NCBI GenBank assembly: GCA_963834755.1
Contig: CAWICQ010000010.1
Location: 434,001 to 498,000, forward strand
DNA length: 64,000 nt
From: Dokdonella_A sp963834755
GTDB taxonomy: Bacteria > Pseudomonadota > Gammaproteobacteria > Xanthomonadales > Rhodanobacteraceae
Direction of reading: 5' to 3'
The translations under genes were made by a program, and so were the position numbers. Below the pieces are notes generated by a model. That model made no database searches, was not told the DNA's origin, and saw only the letters and a list, made by a program, of their open reading frames with translations. Of the stretch, positions 26,576 through 35,133 are shown piece after piece (the first letter of the stretch is position 1; each line of letters begins with the position of its first letter).

Positions 26576-27046
26576 ATGACCAAGGAACAGCAAGCCGACG
26601 CGGCAGCCGCGCTCGCCGAGGAGATCCTCGCGGCGATTCCGCTGGCGCGCGCGATGGGCATCTCGGTGAGCGGATACGACGGCGATTCGCTCACGCTCTC
26701 GGCAACGCTCGCGCCCAACATCAACGACAAGGGCTGCGCGTTCGGCGGCAGTCTGGTCAGCCTGATGACGCTCGCCGGCTGGGGACTGGTCAAGCTCGCG
26801 CTGGATCGCCTGGGTCGCGACTGCGATATCTACGTGCAGGACAGCGACGTGCGCTATCTCGCGCCGGTCTGGAACGACTTCGACGCGGTGGCGCGCCTGG
26901 TCGATCGCGAAAGCTTTCTGGCGATGGCGGAGGCACTGACCTCGCGCGGCCGCGCGCGCACACGTGTGCGCTGCGTCGTTCCGCTGCCGGACGGCAGCGC
27001 CGCGGCGACGCTGGAGGCTCGCTTCGTGGCGATCGAACGCCGATGA
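26576..27046 (+). CDS. YiiD C-terminal-type thioesterase (hotdog fold)
   Basis: A 156-residue protein with the YiiD C-terminal domain. AIPLARAMGISVSGYDGDSLTL is followed by NINDKGCAFGGSLVSLMTLAGWGLV, which resembles the hotdog helix, and DSDVRYLAPVW. In E. coli YiiD this domain is fused to an acetyltransferase; here it stands alone. It is thought to be an acyl thioesterase with unknown substrate. The frame is open further upstream, but recognisable sequence begins at this ATG (MTKEQQADAAAAL). Confidence 0.82.
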   Translation: MTKEQQADAAAALAEEILAAIPLARAMGISVSGYDGDSLTLSATLAPNINDKGCAFGGSLVSLMTLAGWGLVKLALDRLGRDCDIYVQDSDVRYLAPVWNDFDAVARLVDRESFLAMAEALTSRGRARTRVRCVVPLPDGSAAATLEARFVAIERR

Positions 27047-27109
27047 ATTGCGCCGGCCATTCCGCATTGCGCCGCAGTGAAGGCACAATCAGGCAACGGA
27101 GGGTTCCTC

Positions 27110-27541
27110 ATGCATCGCCGCGCCGTCTTCATCGCCGCACTGTCGAGCGTATTGCTCGCCGCTTGCGCGTCGCTTTCGATGGACAAGATCAAGAGCAAGG
27201 AAACCATCCTCGAAGAGACGCTCAAGACCTATGCCGCGACGATCCGCTGGGGCGACATGACCCAGGCGCTGGCATTCGTCGATCCCAAGTACCGGCAGGC
27301 GCATCCGTTGACGGATCTCGACATCGCGCGCTACCGGCAGGTGCAGGTGACCTCGTACAACGAACAGCCGGCGGCTCCGATGAGCGCCGATGAAGTCGGT
27401 CAGACGGTCGAGATCGGGCTCGTCAACATCAACACACAGACCGCGCGCAGCATCATCGATCGCCAGATCTGGCGCTACGACGAGAAGGAAAAGCACTGGT
27501 GGCTGATGACGGGACTGCCGGATATCAGGCACCACGATTGA
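27110..27541 (+). CDS. Hypothetical lipoprotein
   Basis: A 143-residue protein preceded by ACGGAGGG seven bases upstream of its ATG. The signal peptide ends LLAAC, a lipobox, so it should be lipid-anchored. The mature domain (ETLKTYAATIRWGDMTQALAFVDPK; later QIWRYDEKEKHWWLMTGLP) resembles an NTF2-like alpha+beta fold with paired Trp near the end. I recognise no named family and no function. Confidence 0.75.
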   Translation: MHRRAVFIAALSSVLLAACASLSMDKIKSKETILEETLKTYAATIRWGDMTQALAFVDPKYRQAHPLTDLDIARYRQVQVTSYNEQPAAPMSADEVGQTVEIGLVNINTQTARSIIDRQIWRYDEKEKHWWLMTGLPDIRHHD

Positions 27542-27757
27542 ATCGCAAACCCCGACATGCCGGGGATTCCAGATCGCGGCGACGGGCCTCTGGTTCTCAC
27601 CATCGCGCATCCACCGGATCGCACACTGCGGATACTACCGACCGCTGTCTGCCGCCGTCGCCGATCGCATGATGGCGGACCATACGCGACGGCCGACGAC
27701 GTTAGCCTCACGCCGAAGATGCGACGCGAACGCTGGCTCGGTGGCGCTTGCGCTGCG

Positions 27758-29083
27758 CTATCCGTCGAAATCGCCGAAGAAAATCGAATCGAACTGAAAA
27801 GCGCCGATATCGGTGAGGTAGCTGGGGCCGGAGAATCGCGGATAGCCGCGCCCGCGCTGATCGGTCCACCAACCGCCGTAATCATTTCCGGCACCGATCG
27901 CGGGGCTGCCGGGCAAGAGCCGGTGCGTGCGCGTGCGGCCGCCGTTGAATCCGAGCTGCGGGTCCAGCTTTGGATCTGATATGAGCTTGATGACGCCCGG
28001 CGGTATGTTGCCGCTTGCGGACATGATCAGGTTGTCCGCACCGCTCACGGTTGTGTTCATTTCTGCGACCAGGTCGGGCACGCCGGGATCGGAGCCATTC
28101 CGCGCGAGAATCGAGCTTTGCAATGTCAATGAGCCGGACCACGCCTTCAGGCCGCCGCTACCGTTTGCACCGGTATTGAACGCAATCGTGGTGTTGACGA
28201 TGTTCACCGCTCCCTCGACGCAAAGCCCGCCGTTGACAAAAGAAGCCGTGTTGCCCGAAATCGTGCTGTTCGAAACAGTGACGCCCGCGGCGGTATAGAG
28301 ACCTGCTGCGCCGCACTGCGCGGCAGTGTTTCCTTCGAGGGTCGAGTTGGCAACGTAGGTGTATACGCCGGGGCCGACGAACCTGCTGAACGCGCCGCCG
28401 CCAAAATCCGACGCCTCGTTGCCGCTCAGCGTGCTGTACAAGACCGATAGGCTCCTAGTTGCGAAAACGCCTCCGCCGCTGCCCCGAGCCGAGCCGAGCG
28501 CCTTGTTTCCCGACACCGTCGAGTCGAGCAGGATGACGCCGTCATAGGCATAGATTCCGCCACCGTAAGCAAATCCGCCGCTGGCGGTGCAATTCTTCAC
28601 CGTGGCGCGCGAAAAGAACAGCGTGCCATCCGACCGGATGCATCCGCCATCGGCCTTGTTCGCTCCCGCTTGCACATTCCCGTTGGCAAGGGTCAGGTCG
28701 TTGATCACGAGCGCTCCCGTGCCAGTGTGGTCGAAGACCCGAGACAGAATGCCCGCCGCCGGCGTGATCGTCACGGACCCGACCGATGGTCCCTGCAGCT
28801 TCAGGTTGTCCTGCGCGATGGCGATCTCGCCATGCGAGAGCGTGATCACGCTGTCGGTCATGCCGCACTTCGTCGGCAGCTGGCTGAGATCGATCGTGTC
28901 GCCCGGCGCGGCGCTCGTGATCGCATCGCGCAGCGAGCCGGAGCCGGGTGTGTTGTCGTCGCTACAGTTCTGCACAGTGGCCGCGAGGAGCGGCAATGAC
29001 GCAGGGCCGAGCGCCAGAGCGACGCACAGACTGGCACAGAGGGGGGCCTTGCGAAGAAGGCGCGAAGTTGAACGCGGCGGCAT
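27758..29083 (-). CDS. Secreted right-handed beta-helix protein (choice-of-anchor Q type)
   Basis: A 441-residue protein with a signal peptide ending LPLLAA. NCSDDNTPGSGSLRDAI is the typical start of repeat-rich CSLREAI-type proteins. The body is a ladder of STVSGNKA, STLSGNEA, STLEGNTA and STISGNTA turns, a right-handed parallel beta-helix. It ends NGGRTRTHRLLPGSPAIGAG, the choice-of-anchor Q motif, then a short tail. It is probably cell-surface or secreted; its ligand is unknown. Composition is less GC-rich in codon third positions than its neighbours, which hints at different ancestry. Confidence 0.8.
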   Translation of the reverse strand: MPPRSTSRLLRKAPLCASLCVALALGPASLPLLAATVQNCSDDNTPGSGSLRDAITSAAPGDTIDLSQLPTKCGMTDSVITLSHGEIAIAQDNLKLQGPSVGSVTITPAAGILSRVFDHTGTGALVINDLTLANGNVQAGANKADGGCIRSDGTLFFSRATVKNCTASGGFAYGGGIYAYDGVILLDSTVSGNKALGSARGSGGGVFATRSLSVLYSTLSGNEASDFGGGAFSRFVGPGVYTYVANSTLEGNTAAQCGAAGLYTAAGVTVSNSTISGNTASFVNGGLCVEGAVNIVNTTIAFNTGANGSGGLKAWSGSLTLQSSILARNGSDPGVPDLVAEMNTTVSGADNLIMSASGNIPPGVIKLISDPKLDPQLGFNGGRTRTHRLLPGSPAIGAGNDYGGWWTDQRGRGYPRFSGPSYLTDIGAFQFDSIFFGDFDG

Positions 29084-29259
29084 GAAAGGTCTCCTGGGCG
29101 CGATCGAGGCACGCCGTGCAGGAGGTTCTTTACGGAATGGCGCATCGAAAGCGGACAGCGCCTTGCGCGCAGCCGGCCCTCGCGGGGCGTTCTTTGCCGA
29201 GCGCGCGCCGGTCCGCGATAATCCGCGGCCGCGCGCGTTGCGCGATCACCGCCACCGTC

Positions 29260-29703
29260 ATGTCAGATTTCGTGCATCGCCTGCCCGAGTTCCTCGGCAA
29301 TCATCTCTATCTCACGCTCGGATTCGTCGGCGTTCTCACCGCGTTGCTGGTGAGCGAGGCCCAGCGCTTCACGCGCGGCTACAAAGGGCTGACGCCGGCC
29401 GGGCTGACGCAGCTGATCAATCGCGACAACGCGCTGCTGATCGACGTGTCGAGCCTGCAGGATTTCGAAAAGGGCCATATCCCCGGCGCACGGCACGTCG
29501 CGATGAGCCAGTTCGATCCGGAAAGCAAGGAGCTCGCCAAGGCCAAGGAACTTCCGATCGCAATCTACTGCCGCAACGGCCAGACATCCGGACAGGCTGC
29601 GCAGCGACTCGTGAAGGCCGGTTTCGCCAAGGTCTACTGGCTCGATGGCGGCCTTGCCGCGTGGACCGAAGCGCAGCTGCCGCTGGCCAAGGGCAAGAGC
29701 TGA
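29260..29703 (+). CDS. Rhodanese-like protein, YibN type
   Basis: A 147-residue protein with one N-terminal membrane segment (YLTLGFVGVLTALLVS) and a rhodanese domain: LLIDVSSLQDFEKGHIPGARHV and the active loop YCRNGQTSGQAA with the catalytic Cys. It is a membrane-anchored sulfurtransferase-like protein. In many gammaproteobacteria it is followed by grxC, secB and gpsA. Here secB and gpsA are present but grxC is not, and a 591-residue secreted protein takes its place. Confidence 0.88.
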   Translation: MSDFVHRLPEFLGNHLYLTLGFVGVLTALLVSEAQRFTRGYKGLTPAGLTQLINRDNALLIDVSSLQDFEKGHIPGARHVAMSQFDPESKELAKAKELPIAIYCRNGQTSGQAAQRLVKAGFAKVYWLDGGLAAWTEAQLPLAKGKS

Positions 29704-29792
29704 AGTTCTTTACGTCCGGGCTGAACCCGGAGCGAAAGCAAGCGCGCGCGCGCATGCTAGGCTGATTTCCACAACACCTGGGGAGATCGGTC

Positions 29793-31568
29793 ATGCGCAA
29801 ACTCGGTGCCAGTTGCAAACGCGGCGCGCTGGCCGCGGCCCTCGTCGCAAGCTCGTTTGTGCTCGCTCCGCTGCACGCGGAACTGCCGCCGATCGGATCG
29901 GCCAACGTCGCGACCGCCGATCCGGAAATTCCCGCGCCGCCGGGCGATCCGTGCATCGTTCCGCTGTTCGACCAGCTCACGTTCATCGGTTTCGATGCGC
30001 AGATGTTCGACTTCGCGCCGCCGGACGGTTGTCCGGGTCCCTGGCAGAAAGTTGTCCTCCGCGCTGATTTCGATGTCACCGCCGGTCGCCAGTTCGATCG
30101 CACCGCGAAGATCTGGATCGGCGGCGCGAACGTCTATTTCGGCACCACGCAGGAACCGCGCGCAACGGTCGCGCCGAGCTGGCACATCGAGCGCGATCTG
30201 ACCGACTACAGCGCGCTGTTCACGACCGCGCAGAATGGCCGCGTCGATCTCGGCAACGTCGTCAACGACACCTATACCGGCATCATCCACGGCAGTGCAA
30301 GCCTGGCGTTCTATCCTCTCGTCGCCACGGCGCCCGATTCGCCGCCGCGTCCCGATGTCGTGTTGCCGCTCGCGGCCGACGCGACCGGCGGCACCGTCGA
30401 TCTCGCAAGCCCCGACGATCATCTCGCCGTCTACTTCAGGCTGCCGACCAACATCCGGCGCGTTTTTCTCGACGTCATCGCGCAAGCACAGAACAGCGAC
30501 GAGTTTTGGTATCTGTGCGTTCCGGACGATTTCGCGAATGAGCTCGAATCGTGTCCCGGCACGGGTTTTCGCGAGGCTGAAGTCAATGTCGACGGCATCC
30601 TCGCCGGCATCGCGCCGATCTATCCTTGGATTTACACGGGCGGCATCGATCCGGGTCTGTGGCGGCCCTCGCCCGGCATCCAGACGCTTTCTTTCGAGCC
30701 GTATCGCGTCGATCTCACGCCGTACGCGGCCTGGCTCAGCGATGGTCAGCAGCATGTGATCGCGGTCCGCGTCTTCAATGCACAGCCGTATTTCTCGACG
30801 ACGGCGAATCTCCTGCTTTATCTCGATCACGGCTCGAGCCAGGTCACCGGCGAGCTCACGACCAACACGCTCGAGTATCCGGATGTTCAAATCACGTCGG
30901 ATTTGACCAGCGGGGATATTTCGCTCGCCGGCACGCTCGACGTGACGACGGCACGCGATTACGAAATCTCGGGCTCCGTCGACACGTCCGATGGACGCAT
31001 CACGACCGATCTGACCCAGCACATCGCGTTCTCGAACGCCCAGATCTTCGACATCGTCGGCAGCGCCACGTATCGGCAGCGCCTGCAGCAGAGCACCGAG
31101 ATCGACACCACGACGACGGTCAACACCGGCGTGTACGCGCACGTCGTGAATGAACACGTCGTCTGGCCGCTCGCGGTCGACTACGCGTTCGACGTCGCGA
31201 CCGACGGCACGGCCGCGCAGGTCACTTCGATCGATCAAGGCCTGCAGCGCGGCATCGATGTCGGCGTCACGGGCTATACGCCGTATTCGGCGAGCCTCGC
31301 GCAGGACATGAGCACCGGCGATACCGTGTTGTTCGACAGCGACGGCAATCAGACCGGGCGCGTGAATCAGTCGAGCCAGCAGAGCTACACGTACCTCGAC
31401 CCGTTCGGCGCGTGCTACAACCGCACGATCACCACCGCGGATGGTTTGCTGAACGCGGTCGACGACGGCGCGGGTTGTCCCGACAACACCAACACACTCA
31501 CGTGGTTCGACGGGTTCTACAACACAGGATCGTCGATTTTCGGCGCCAGCGTGCAGATCCTGCCCTGA
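29793..31568 (+). CDS. Secreted peptide-N-glycosidase A-like amidase
   Basis: A 591-residue exported protein (signal peptide to about residue 29). CPGPWQKVVLRADFDVTAGRQFDRTAKIWIG and then WHIERDLTDYSALF and NVVNDTYTGIIHGSASLAFY match the plant/fungal PNGase A family, which removes N-linked glycans from glycopeptides and turns Asn into Asp. The C-terminal half is a beta-rich region (QITSDLTSGDISLAGTLDV) of no family I can name. In a soil or plant bacterium it could deglycosylate host or fungal proteins. GGGGAG lies before the ATG. It occupies the usual grxC position. Confidence 0.8.
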   Translation: MRKLGASCKRGALAAALVASSFVLAPLHAELPPIGSANVATADPEIPAPPGDPCIVPLFDQLTFIGFDAQMFDFAPPDGCPGPWQKVVLRADFDVTAGRQFDRTAKIWIGGANVYFGTTQEPRATVAPSWHIERDLTDYSALFTTAQNGRVDLGNVVNDTYTGIIHGSASLAFYPLVATAPDSPPRPDVVLPLAADATGGTVDLASPDDHLAVYFRLPTNIRRVFLDVIAQAQNSDEFWYLCVPDDFANELESCPGTGFREAEVNVDGILAGIAPIYPWIYTGGIDPGLWRPSPGIQTLSFEPYRVDLTPYAAWLSDGQQHVIAVRVFNAQPYFSTTANLLLYLDHGSSQVTGELTTNTLEYPDVQITSDLTSGDISLAGTLDVTTARDYEISGSVDTSDGRITTDLTQHIAFSNAQIFDIVGSATYRQRLQQSTEIDTTTTVNTGVYAHVVNEHVVWPLAVDYAFDVATDGTAAQVTSIDQGLQRGIDVGVTGYTPYSASLAQDMSTGDTVLFDSDGNQTGRVNQSSQQSYTYLDPFGACYNRTITTADGLLNAVDDGAGCPDNTNTLTWFDGFYNTGSSIFGASVQILP

Positions 31569-31576
31569 TTCCGGGC

Positions 31577-31604
31577 GCGGAGCCGTCGTTTTCGGCGGCT
31601 CCGC
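31577..31604 (+). terminator. Stem-loop after the PNGase A-like gene
   Basis: GCGGAGCCG and CGGCTCCGC form perfect 9-base arms nine bases after the stop codon. No T-run follows, so it may pause transcription or stabilise the 3' end rather than act alone as an intrinsic terminator. Confidence 0.45.
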
Positions 31605-31668
31605 GGGTGCGTCGGCCGCGCAAGCGTGGAATAATCCGCACCCTTTTCCCTTAAGAACGAGCAACATC

Positions 31669-32169
31669 ATGGCAGAGACCAGCAACGGCGCCGCGAACGG
31701 TCAGGCGCAGCAGGCCCAGGCACAGCTCAGCCTGCAGAAGATCTACGTCAAGGACGTCTCCTACGAAGCGCCCGGAGCGCCGCAGGTCTTTCAGACGACG
31801 GGCAATCAGCCGAATGTCGAGCTGAATCTTTCGCAGCGCGTGACGCAGCTCGGCGAAGCCGCGTTCGAGGTCGTGCTGAGCGTGACCTGCACCTGCAAGA
31901 TCGAAGACAAGACCGCGTATCTCGCCGAAGTGCATCAAGCCGGCATCTTCGGCTTGCAAGGATTCGATGTGCCAAGCCGCGACGCCGTGCTCGCCACGTA
32001 CTGCCCGAACGTGCTGTTTCCGTACGCGCGTCAGGTCGTATCCGATCTGGTGCAGAACGGTGGGTTCCCGCCGTTCCTGCTGCAGCCGATCAATTTCGAA
32101 GCGCTGTATGCCGATCAGCAGCGTCGACGAGCAGAAGGCACGGCGCAGGGCACCGGCGCCAACGCCTGA
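31669..32169 (+). CDS. secB: Protein-export chaperone SecB
   Basis: A 166-residue cytoplasmic chaperone that keeps preproteins unfolded for SecA. SLQKIYVKDVSYEAPGAP is the family N-terminal signature, VTCTCKIEDKTAYLAEVHQAGIF and LATYCPNVLFPYARQVV follow, and GGFPPFLLQPINFEALY closes the conserved part. The Ala/Gln-rich first 20 residues and the tail are variable in the family. It is 18 bases upstream of gpsA, a conserved pair. Confidence 0.96.
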   Translation: MAETSNGAANGQAQQAQAQLSLQKIYVKDVSYEAPGAPQVFQTTGNQPNVELNLSQRVTQLGEAAFEVVLSVTCTCKIEDKTAYLAEVHQAGIFGLQGFDVPSRDAVLATYCPNVLFPYARQVVSDLVQNGGFPPFLLQPINFEALYADQQRRRAEGTAQGTGANA

Positions 32170-32187
32170 CCGTCGCGCACCGCGACG

Positions 32188-33202
32188 ATGACGAGTCCAA
32201 CGCCGGTCGCGGTTCTCGGCGCCGGCTCTTGGGGCACGGCGCTCGCTGTGCTCCTTGCGCGCAAAGGTGTAGCGACGACGCTGTGGGGCCGCACGCCGCA
32301 ATCCGTCGTCGACATGGCGACTGCGCGGCGCAACGAGCGGTATCTGCCCGAGCTTGCATTTCCCGACGCGTTGCAACTTTCCGGCGCACTCGAACCGACC
32401 GTGCGCGACGCCGGCACCGTGTTGATCGCCGTGCCGAGCCATGCGTTCGCCGCGGTGCTCGACGTCGCGACACCATGGATCGCGCCGCATGCCGGCATCG
32501 TCTGGGCGACCAAAGGCTTCGATCCCGAATCGGGCCGTTTTCTGCATGAACTCGTCGCCGAACGTTTGCCCAGGCACGCGTCGGCGGTCGTGACGGGTCC
32601 TTCGTTTGCGCGCGAAGTCGCGATCGGTTTGCCGACGGCGGTGACGGCGCATTCGTCCGACGTGGCATTCGCGCAATGCATCGCGCAGATGCTGCACTCG
32701 CCGTTGTTTCGCGCCTACACCGGCAACGATGTGATCGGCGCCGAGCTCGGCGGCGCGATGAAGAATGTGCTCGCCGTCGCGACGGGTGTCGGCGATGGCA
32801 TGCAGATGGGTCTCAACGCACGCGCAGGACTCATCACGCGCGGACTCGCCGAAATGATGCGGCTCGGCGCCGCAATCGGCGCGCGTGCCGAAACGCTGAT
32901 GGGACTCGCCGGTCTCGGTGATCTCGTGCTGACCTGCACCGGCGATCTCTCGCGCAATCGGCGTCTCGGCCTCGCGCTCGGCCGCGGCGTGCCGCTGCAA
33001 CGCGCGGTGGCGGAGATCGGTCAGGTCATCGAGAGCATGCAGACGGTCGACACGCGTCATGCAGCTCGCGTTACGGCACGGCGTCGAGCTGCCGATCACG
33101 GCGCTGGTGCAGCGCGTGCTGCGCGAAGAGCTGTCGCCGGCCGAAGCGATGCGTGCGCTGCTCTCGCGCGAGCAGAAGGCCGAGTATCCGGTCGTCGGCT
33201 GA
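32188..33202 (+). CDS. gpsA: Glycerol-3-phosphate dehydrogenase [NAD(P)+] (interrupted by a frameshift)
   Basis: The first 288 residues are a normal GpsA: VAVLGAGSWGTALA binds NAD, ATKGFDPESG and GPSFAREVA follow, and the catalytic Lys lies in ELGGAMKNVLAVATG. After ESMQTVDT near 33055 the true C-terminus continues in another frame (MQLALRHGVELPITALVQRV, ending PVVG at 33202). Restoring one CG in ACGCG at 33053-33058 would rejoin them. GpsA makes glycerol-3-phosphate for phospholipids and is normally needed, so a sequence error is likely. Confidence 0.9.
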
Positions 33203-33237
33203 TTCTGTTGGCTGCGGTGGTGCGCATCACTCCGAAT

Positions 33238-33343
33238 GCCCTCACCCTGCCCTCTCCCGCAAGCGGGAGAGGTTCTGACTTCCAGTCGCGTCGAAATCCG
33301 CGACATTCGCTCTCCCGCGTGCGGGAGAGGGTAGGGTGAGGGC
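33238..33343. repeat. Inverted pair of GC-rich palindromic repeats
   Basis: GCCCTCACCCTGCCCTCTCCCG-CAAG-CGGGAGAGG and, inverted, CTCTCCCG-CGTG-CGGGAGAGGGTAGGGTGAGGGC, 36 bases apart. It fills the gap between the convergent gpsA and trmL genes, and the shifted gpsA frame runs on into it. Confidence 0.85.
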
Positions 33344-33356
33344 CAGCGCGCATGAC

Positions 33357-33833
33357 CTACCCTCTCGAACCGACGTCGCTCCCGGCAAATCCCCGTTGCC
33401 GCCACGCCTCGAACACGATCACCGCGACGGCGTTGGAGAGATTCAGGCTGCGATTGCCCGGCCGCATCGGCAGGCGCAAACGCTGCTCCTCCGGCAGACC
33501 ATCGATGACATCCTGCGGAAGTCCGCGCGTCTCGGAGCCGAACAGCAGCGCATCGTCGTTCGCATAGGTGACGCGGTCGTAGCGCATGCGGCCGCGCGTC
33601 GATACCGCGAATAGGCGCCGCGGCGTCGCTGCGGCCATGAAGGCCGCGAGATCATCGTGCACGCTGACGCGCGCGTACTCGTGGTAGTCGAGACCGGCGC
33701 GCCGAAGCCTCTTGTCGTCGAGCTCGAATCCGAGCGGTCGCACGAGGTGCAGGTCCGCGCCGGTGTTCGCGCAGAGGCGAATCACATTGCCGGCGTTCGG
33801 CGGAATCTCCGGCTGGAACAGGACGACATGCAC
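33357..33833 (-). CDS. trmL: tRNA (cytidine(34)-2'-O)-methyltransferase
   Basis: A 158-residue SPOUT methyltransferase. VVLFQPEIPPNAGNVIRLCANTGA is the SpoU/TrmL start, VRPLGFELDDKRLRRAGLDY follows, and LLFGSETRGLP and LPMRPGNRSLNLSNAVAVIVFEAWRQ are motifs 2 and 3 at the knotted SAM site. It methylates the wobble base of tRNA-Leu. The start is GTG 33833; GGAGG lies almost against it, which is unusual. It belongs to the yibN-secB-gpsA-trmL neighbourhood. Confidence 0.93.
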   Translation of the reverse strand: MHVVLFQPEIPPNAGNVIRLCANTGADLHLVRPLGFELDDKRLRRAGLDYHEYARVSVHDDLAAFMAAATPRRLFAVSTRGRMRYDRVTYANDDALLFGSETRGLPQDVIDGLPEEQRLRLPMRPGNRSLNLSNAVAVIVFEAWRQRGFAGSDVGSRG

Positions 33834-33840
33834 GCCTCCA

Positions 33841-34263
33841 TTATCGAGGCATCGTGTGCGAGCGCAAACCGAAAGGCCGCGTGACCTCCCAAGGCGACTC
33901 ATCGTCGCCCGCCGGATTTTTCCGCGCACTGTCTTCGACTTTGGCGACGGGTTCGGACAGCGGCGACGCGTCCTCACTTTCCGCCGTCACGTACACCGTG
34001 GGCAGCCAAGTGACGGCGAGCTTCGGATTGGCCGGCGCTTTCACGTGCACTGTCGGCAGCAGCGTCACTTCGTACGGCGCCGTGTCGGCGACGCGCATGC
34101 GCTGCGTTGCATCGACGCTGACCGTCGGCAACAACGTTGCGCGAACGGGTGCATTGTTGTCGACGGTCATCGTGGTCAGCGCGTCGGCGTGCGCCATCGC
34201 GAAAGCGCTGGTCGCGAAAAAAGTCGCGAGCGTTGCGCCGATAACCAAACTGCGAGTCTTCAT
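33841..34263 (-). CDS. Hypothetical exported protein with three LLPTV repeats
   Basis: A 140-residue protein with a signal peptide ending SAFA. The mature part repeats a short unit three times: TLLPTVSVDA, TLLPTVHVKA and TWLPTVYVTA, spaced about 25 residues apart, then an acidic tail. AGGAGG lies four bases before the ATG at 34263. I recognise no family. A 45-base element upstream (34345-34389) is shared with the next small gene. Confidence 0.65.
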   Translation of the reverse strand: MKTRSLVIGATLATFFATSAFAMAHADALTTMTVDNNAPVRATLLPTVSVDATQRMRVADTAPYEVTLLPTVHVKAPANPKLAVTWLPTVYVTAESEDASPLSEPVAKVEDSARKNPAGDDESPWEVTRPFGLRSHTMPR

Positions 34264-34344
34264 ACATCCTCCTGCGAGCACATCTCTCCAGCGGTATCGA
34301 GCAAGCAACATGCCATGTGCCGGAGTTACGTTGCTTGCATCGAT

Positions 34345-34389
34345 ATAGATGCGCGATCAGGCATTTAGGTTGCTAGTCCGGAAGTCATG
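34345..34389 (-). promoter_or_regulatory. Duplicated promoter element, copy 1
   Basis: It aligns without gaps to 35069-35113, with 35 of 45 bases identical. On the minus strand it reads CATGACTTCCGG-N3-TAG-N-AACCTAAAT-N10-GCATCTAT, ending 81 bases before the ATG of the LLPTV protein. The matching order and spacing suggest a shared promoter or activator site. Confidence 0.6.
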
Positions 34390-34399
34390 CCTGTGCTGG

Positions 34400-34441
34400 C
34401 GGACACGTTTGCGGACGTACGCGAGTGTCCGCGCGATGTGC
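34400..34441. promoter_or_regulatory. CGGACA/TGTCCG half-sites upstream of copy 1
   Basis: CGGACA (34400-34405), CGGAC (34412-34416) and TGTCCG (34436-34441) lie just upstream of the duplicated promoter element. A tighter version of the same inverted repeat lies upstream of copy 2. This may be a regulator site; the protein is unknown. Confidence 0.35.
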
Positions 34442-34527
34442 ACAATGGGAGAACGCATGGAGGTCGCGTGACGCGTTCGCGCGAATGCGTTGTAAATAAG
34501 ATGTCGTGAGGCGTGGCGCCGCGCGCC

Positions 34528-34573
34528 TTCCCTCACCCGCGCCTGCGGCGCGGACTCTCCCGCGAGCGGGAGT
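34528..34573. repeat. Dispersed GC-rich palindromic repeat
   Basis: TTCCCTCACCCGCGCCTGCGGCGCGG then CTCTCCCG-CGAG-CGGGAG. A single copy within the 330-base gene-free stretch 34390-34721, which otherwise holds only the half-sites and AT-richer sequence around 34580-34620. Confidence 0.7.
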
Positions 34574-34721
34574 CGAAGTTGTGCTGCGAAATAAAAAACT
34601 GACGCTTCGAAGATGAAGGAATTGCTGCGACAGTCGATCGGCGTCGCAGACGCCGCCGCGCATCGCGAGGTGGGCGCTTTCGACTCAGCGTGCGGGATCG
34701 CGACCGCACGCCCGCCGTGCG

Positions 34722-34991
34722 CTACGAGACGACGATACCGTGCGTCAGATCGTGGTGATTCGAATCGACGGTGCTTTGCAGCGTTCCGTCGCCCGGCGAT
34801 TCCTGGCGCGCATCGATCCAGGTCGGATGCCGCTGGATCGGGTCCAGCAATTCGATGCGCTGCGGCTTCGCGGCTTTCGCAAATGGGCAATCCGCGTCGG
34901 TCGCCGATGGCGACAACGACTCGGCCGCAGCGACGCTACCGATGATCGCCAGGGCCGCACCCGCTCGGACCAGTTGCATGCGTATGTTCAT
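34722..34991 (-). CDS. Hypothetical small exported protein
   Basis: An 89-residue protein with a signal peptide (MQLVRAGAALAIIGSVAAA). The mature part is short and Pro/Asp-rich (AKAAKPQRIELLDPIQRHPTW, then QESPGDGTLQ). GCAGGAGGA lies five bases before the ATG at 34991, nearly the same ribosome site as the LLPTV gene. It shares the duplicated promoter element with that gene, so the two are probably co-regulated, but their mature sequences are unlike. I recognise no family. Confidence 0.6.
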   Translation of the reverse strand: MNIRMQLVRAGAALAIIGSVAAAESLSPSATDADCPFAKAAKPQRIELLDPIQRHPTWIDARQESPGDGTLQSTVDSNHHDLTHGIVVS

Positions 34992-35068
34992 CGTTCCTCC
35001 TGCGCCTGTGCCCACGTTGCGCATCGCAAGCGCTATGCCAACGCACTATCGCATCCCCTGCTCCGTAC

Positions 35069-35113
35069 ATAGATGCCTAAACAACGATTTAGGTTTCTAT
35101 GCCGGAAGTCATG
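35069..35113 (-). promoter_or_regulatory. Duplicated promoter element, copy 2
   Basis: The second copy of the 45-base element, ending 77 bases before the ATG at 34991. It contains an extra inverted repeat CCTAAA-CAACGA-TTTAGG that copy 1 has only in half. The spacing to the gene start is within four bases of copy 1. Confidence 0.6.
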
Positions 35114-35133
35114 GGTGCTTAAACGGGCGTCCG

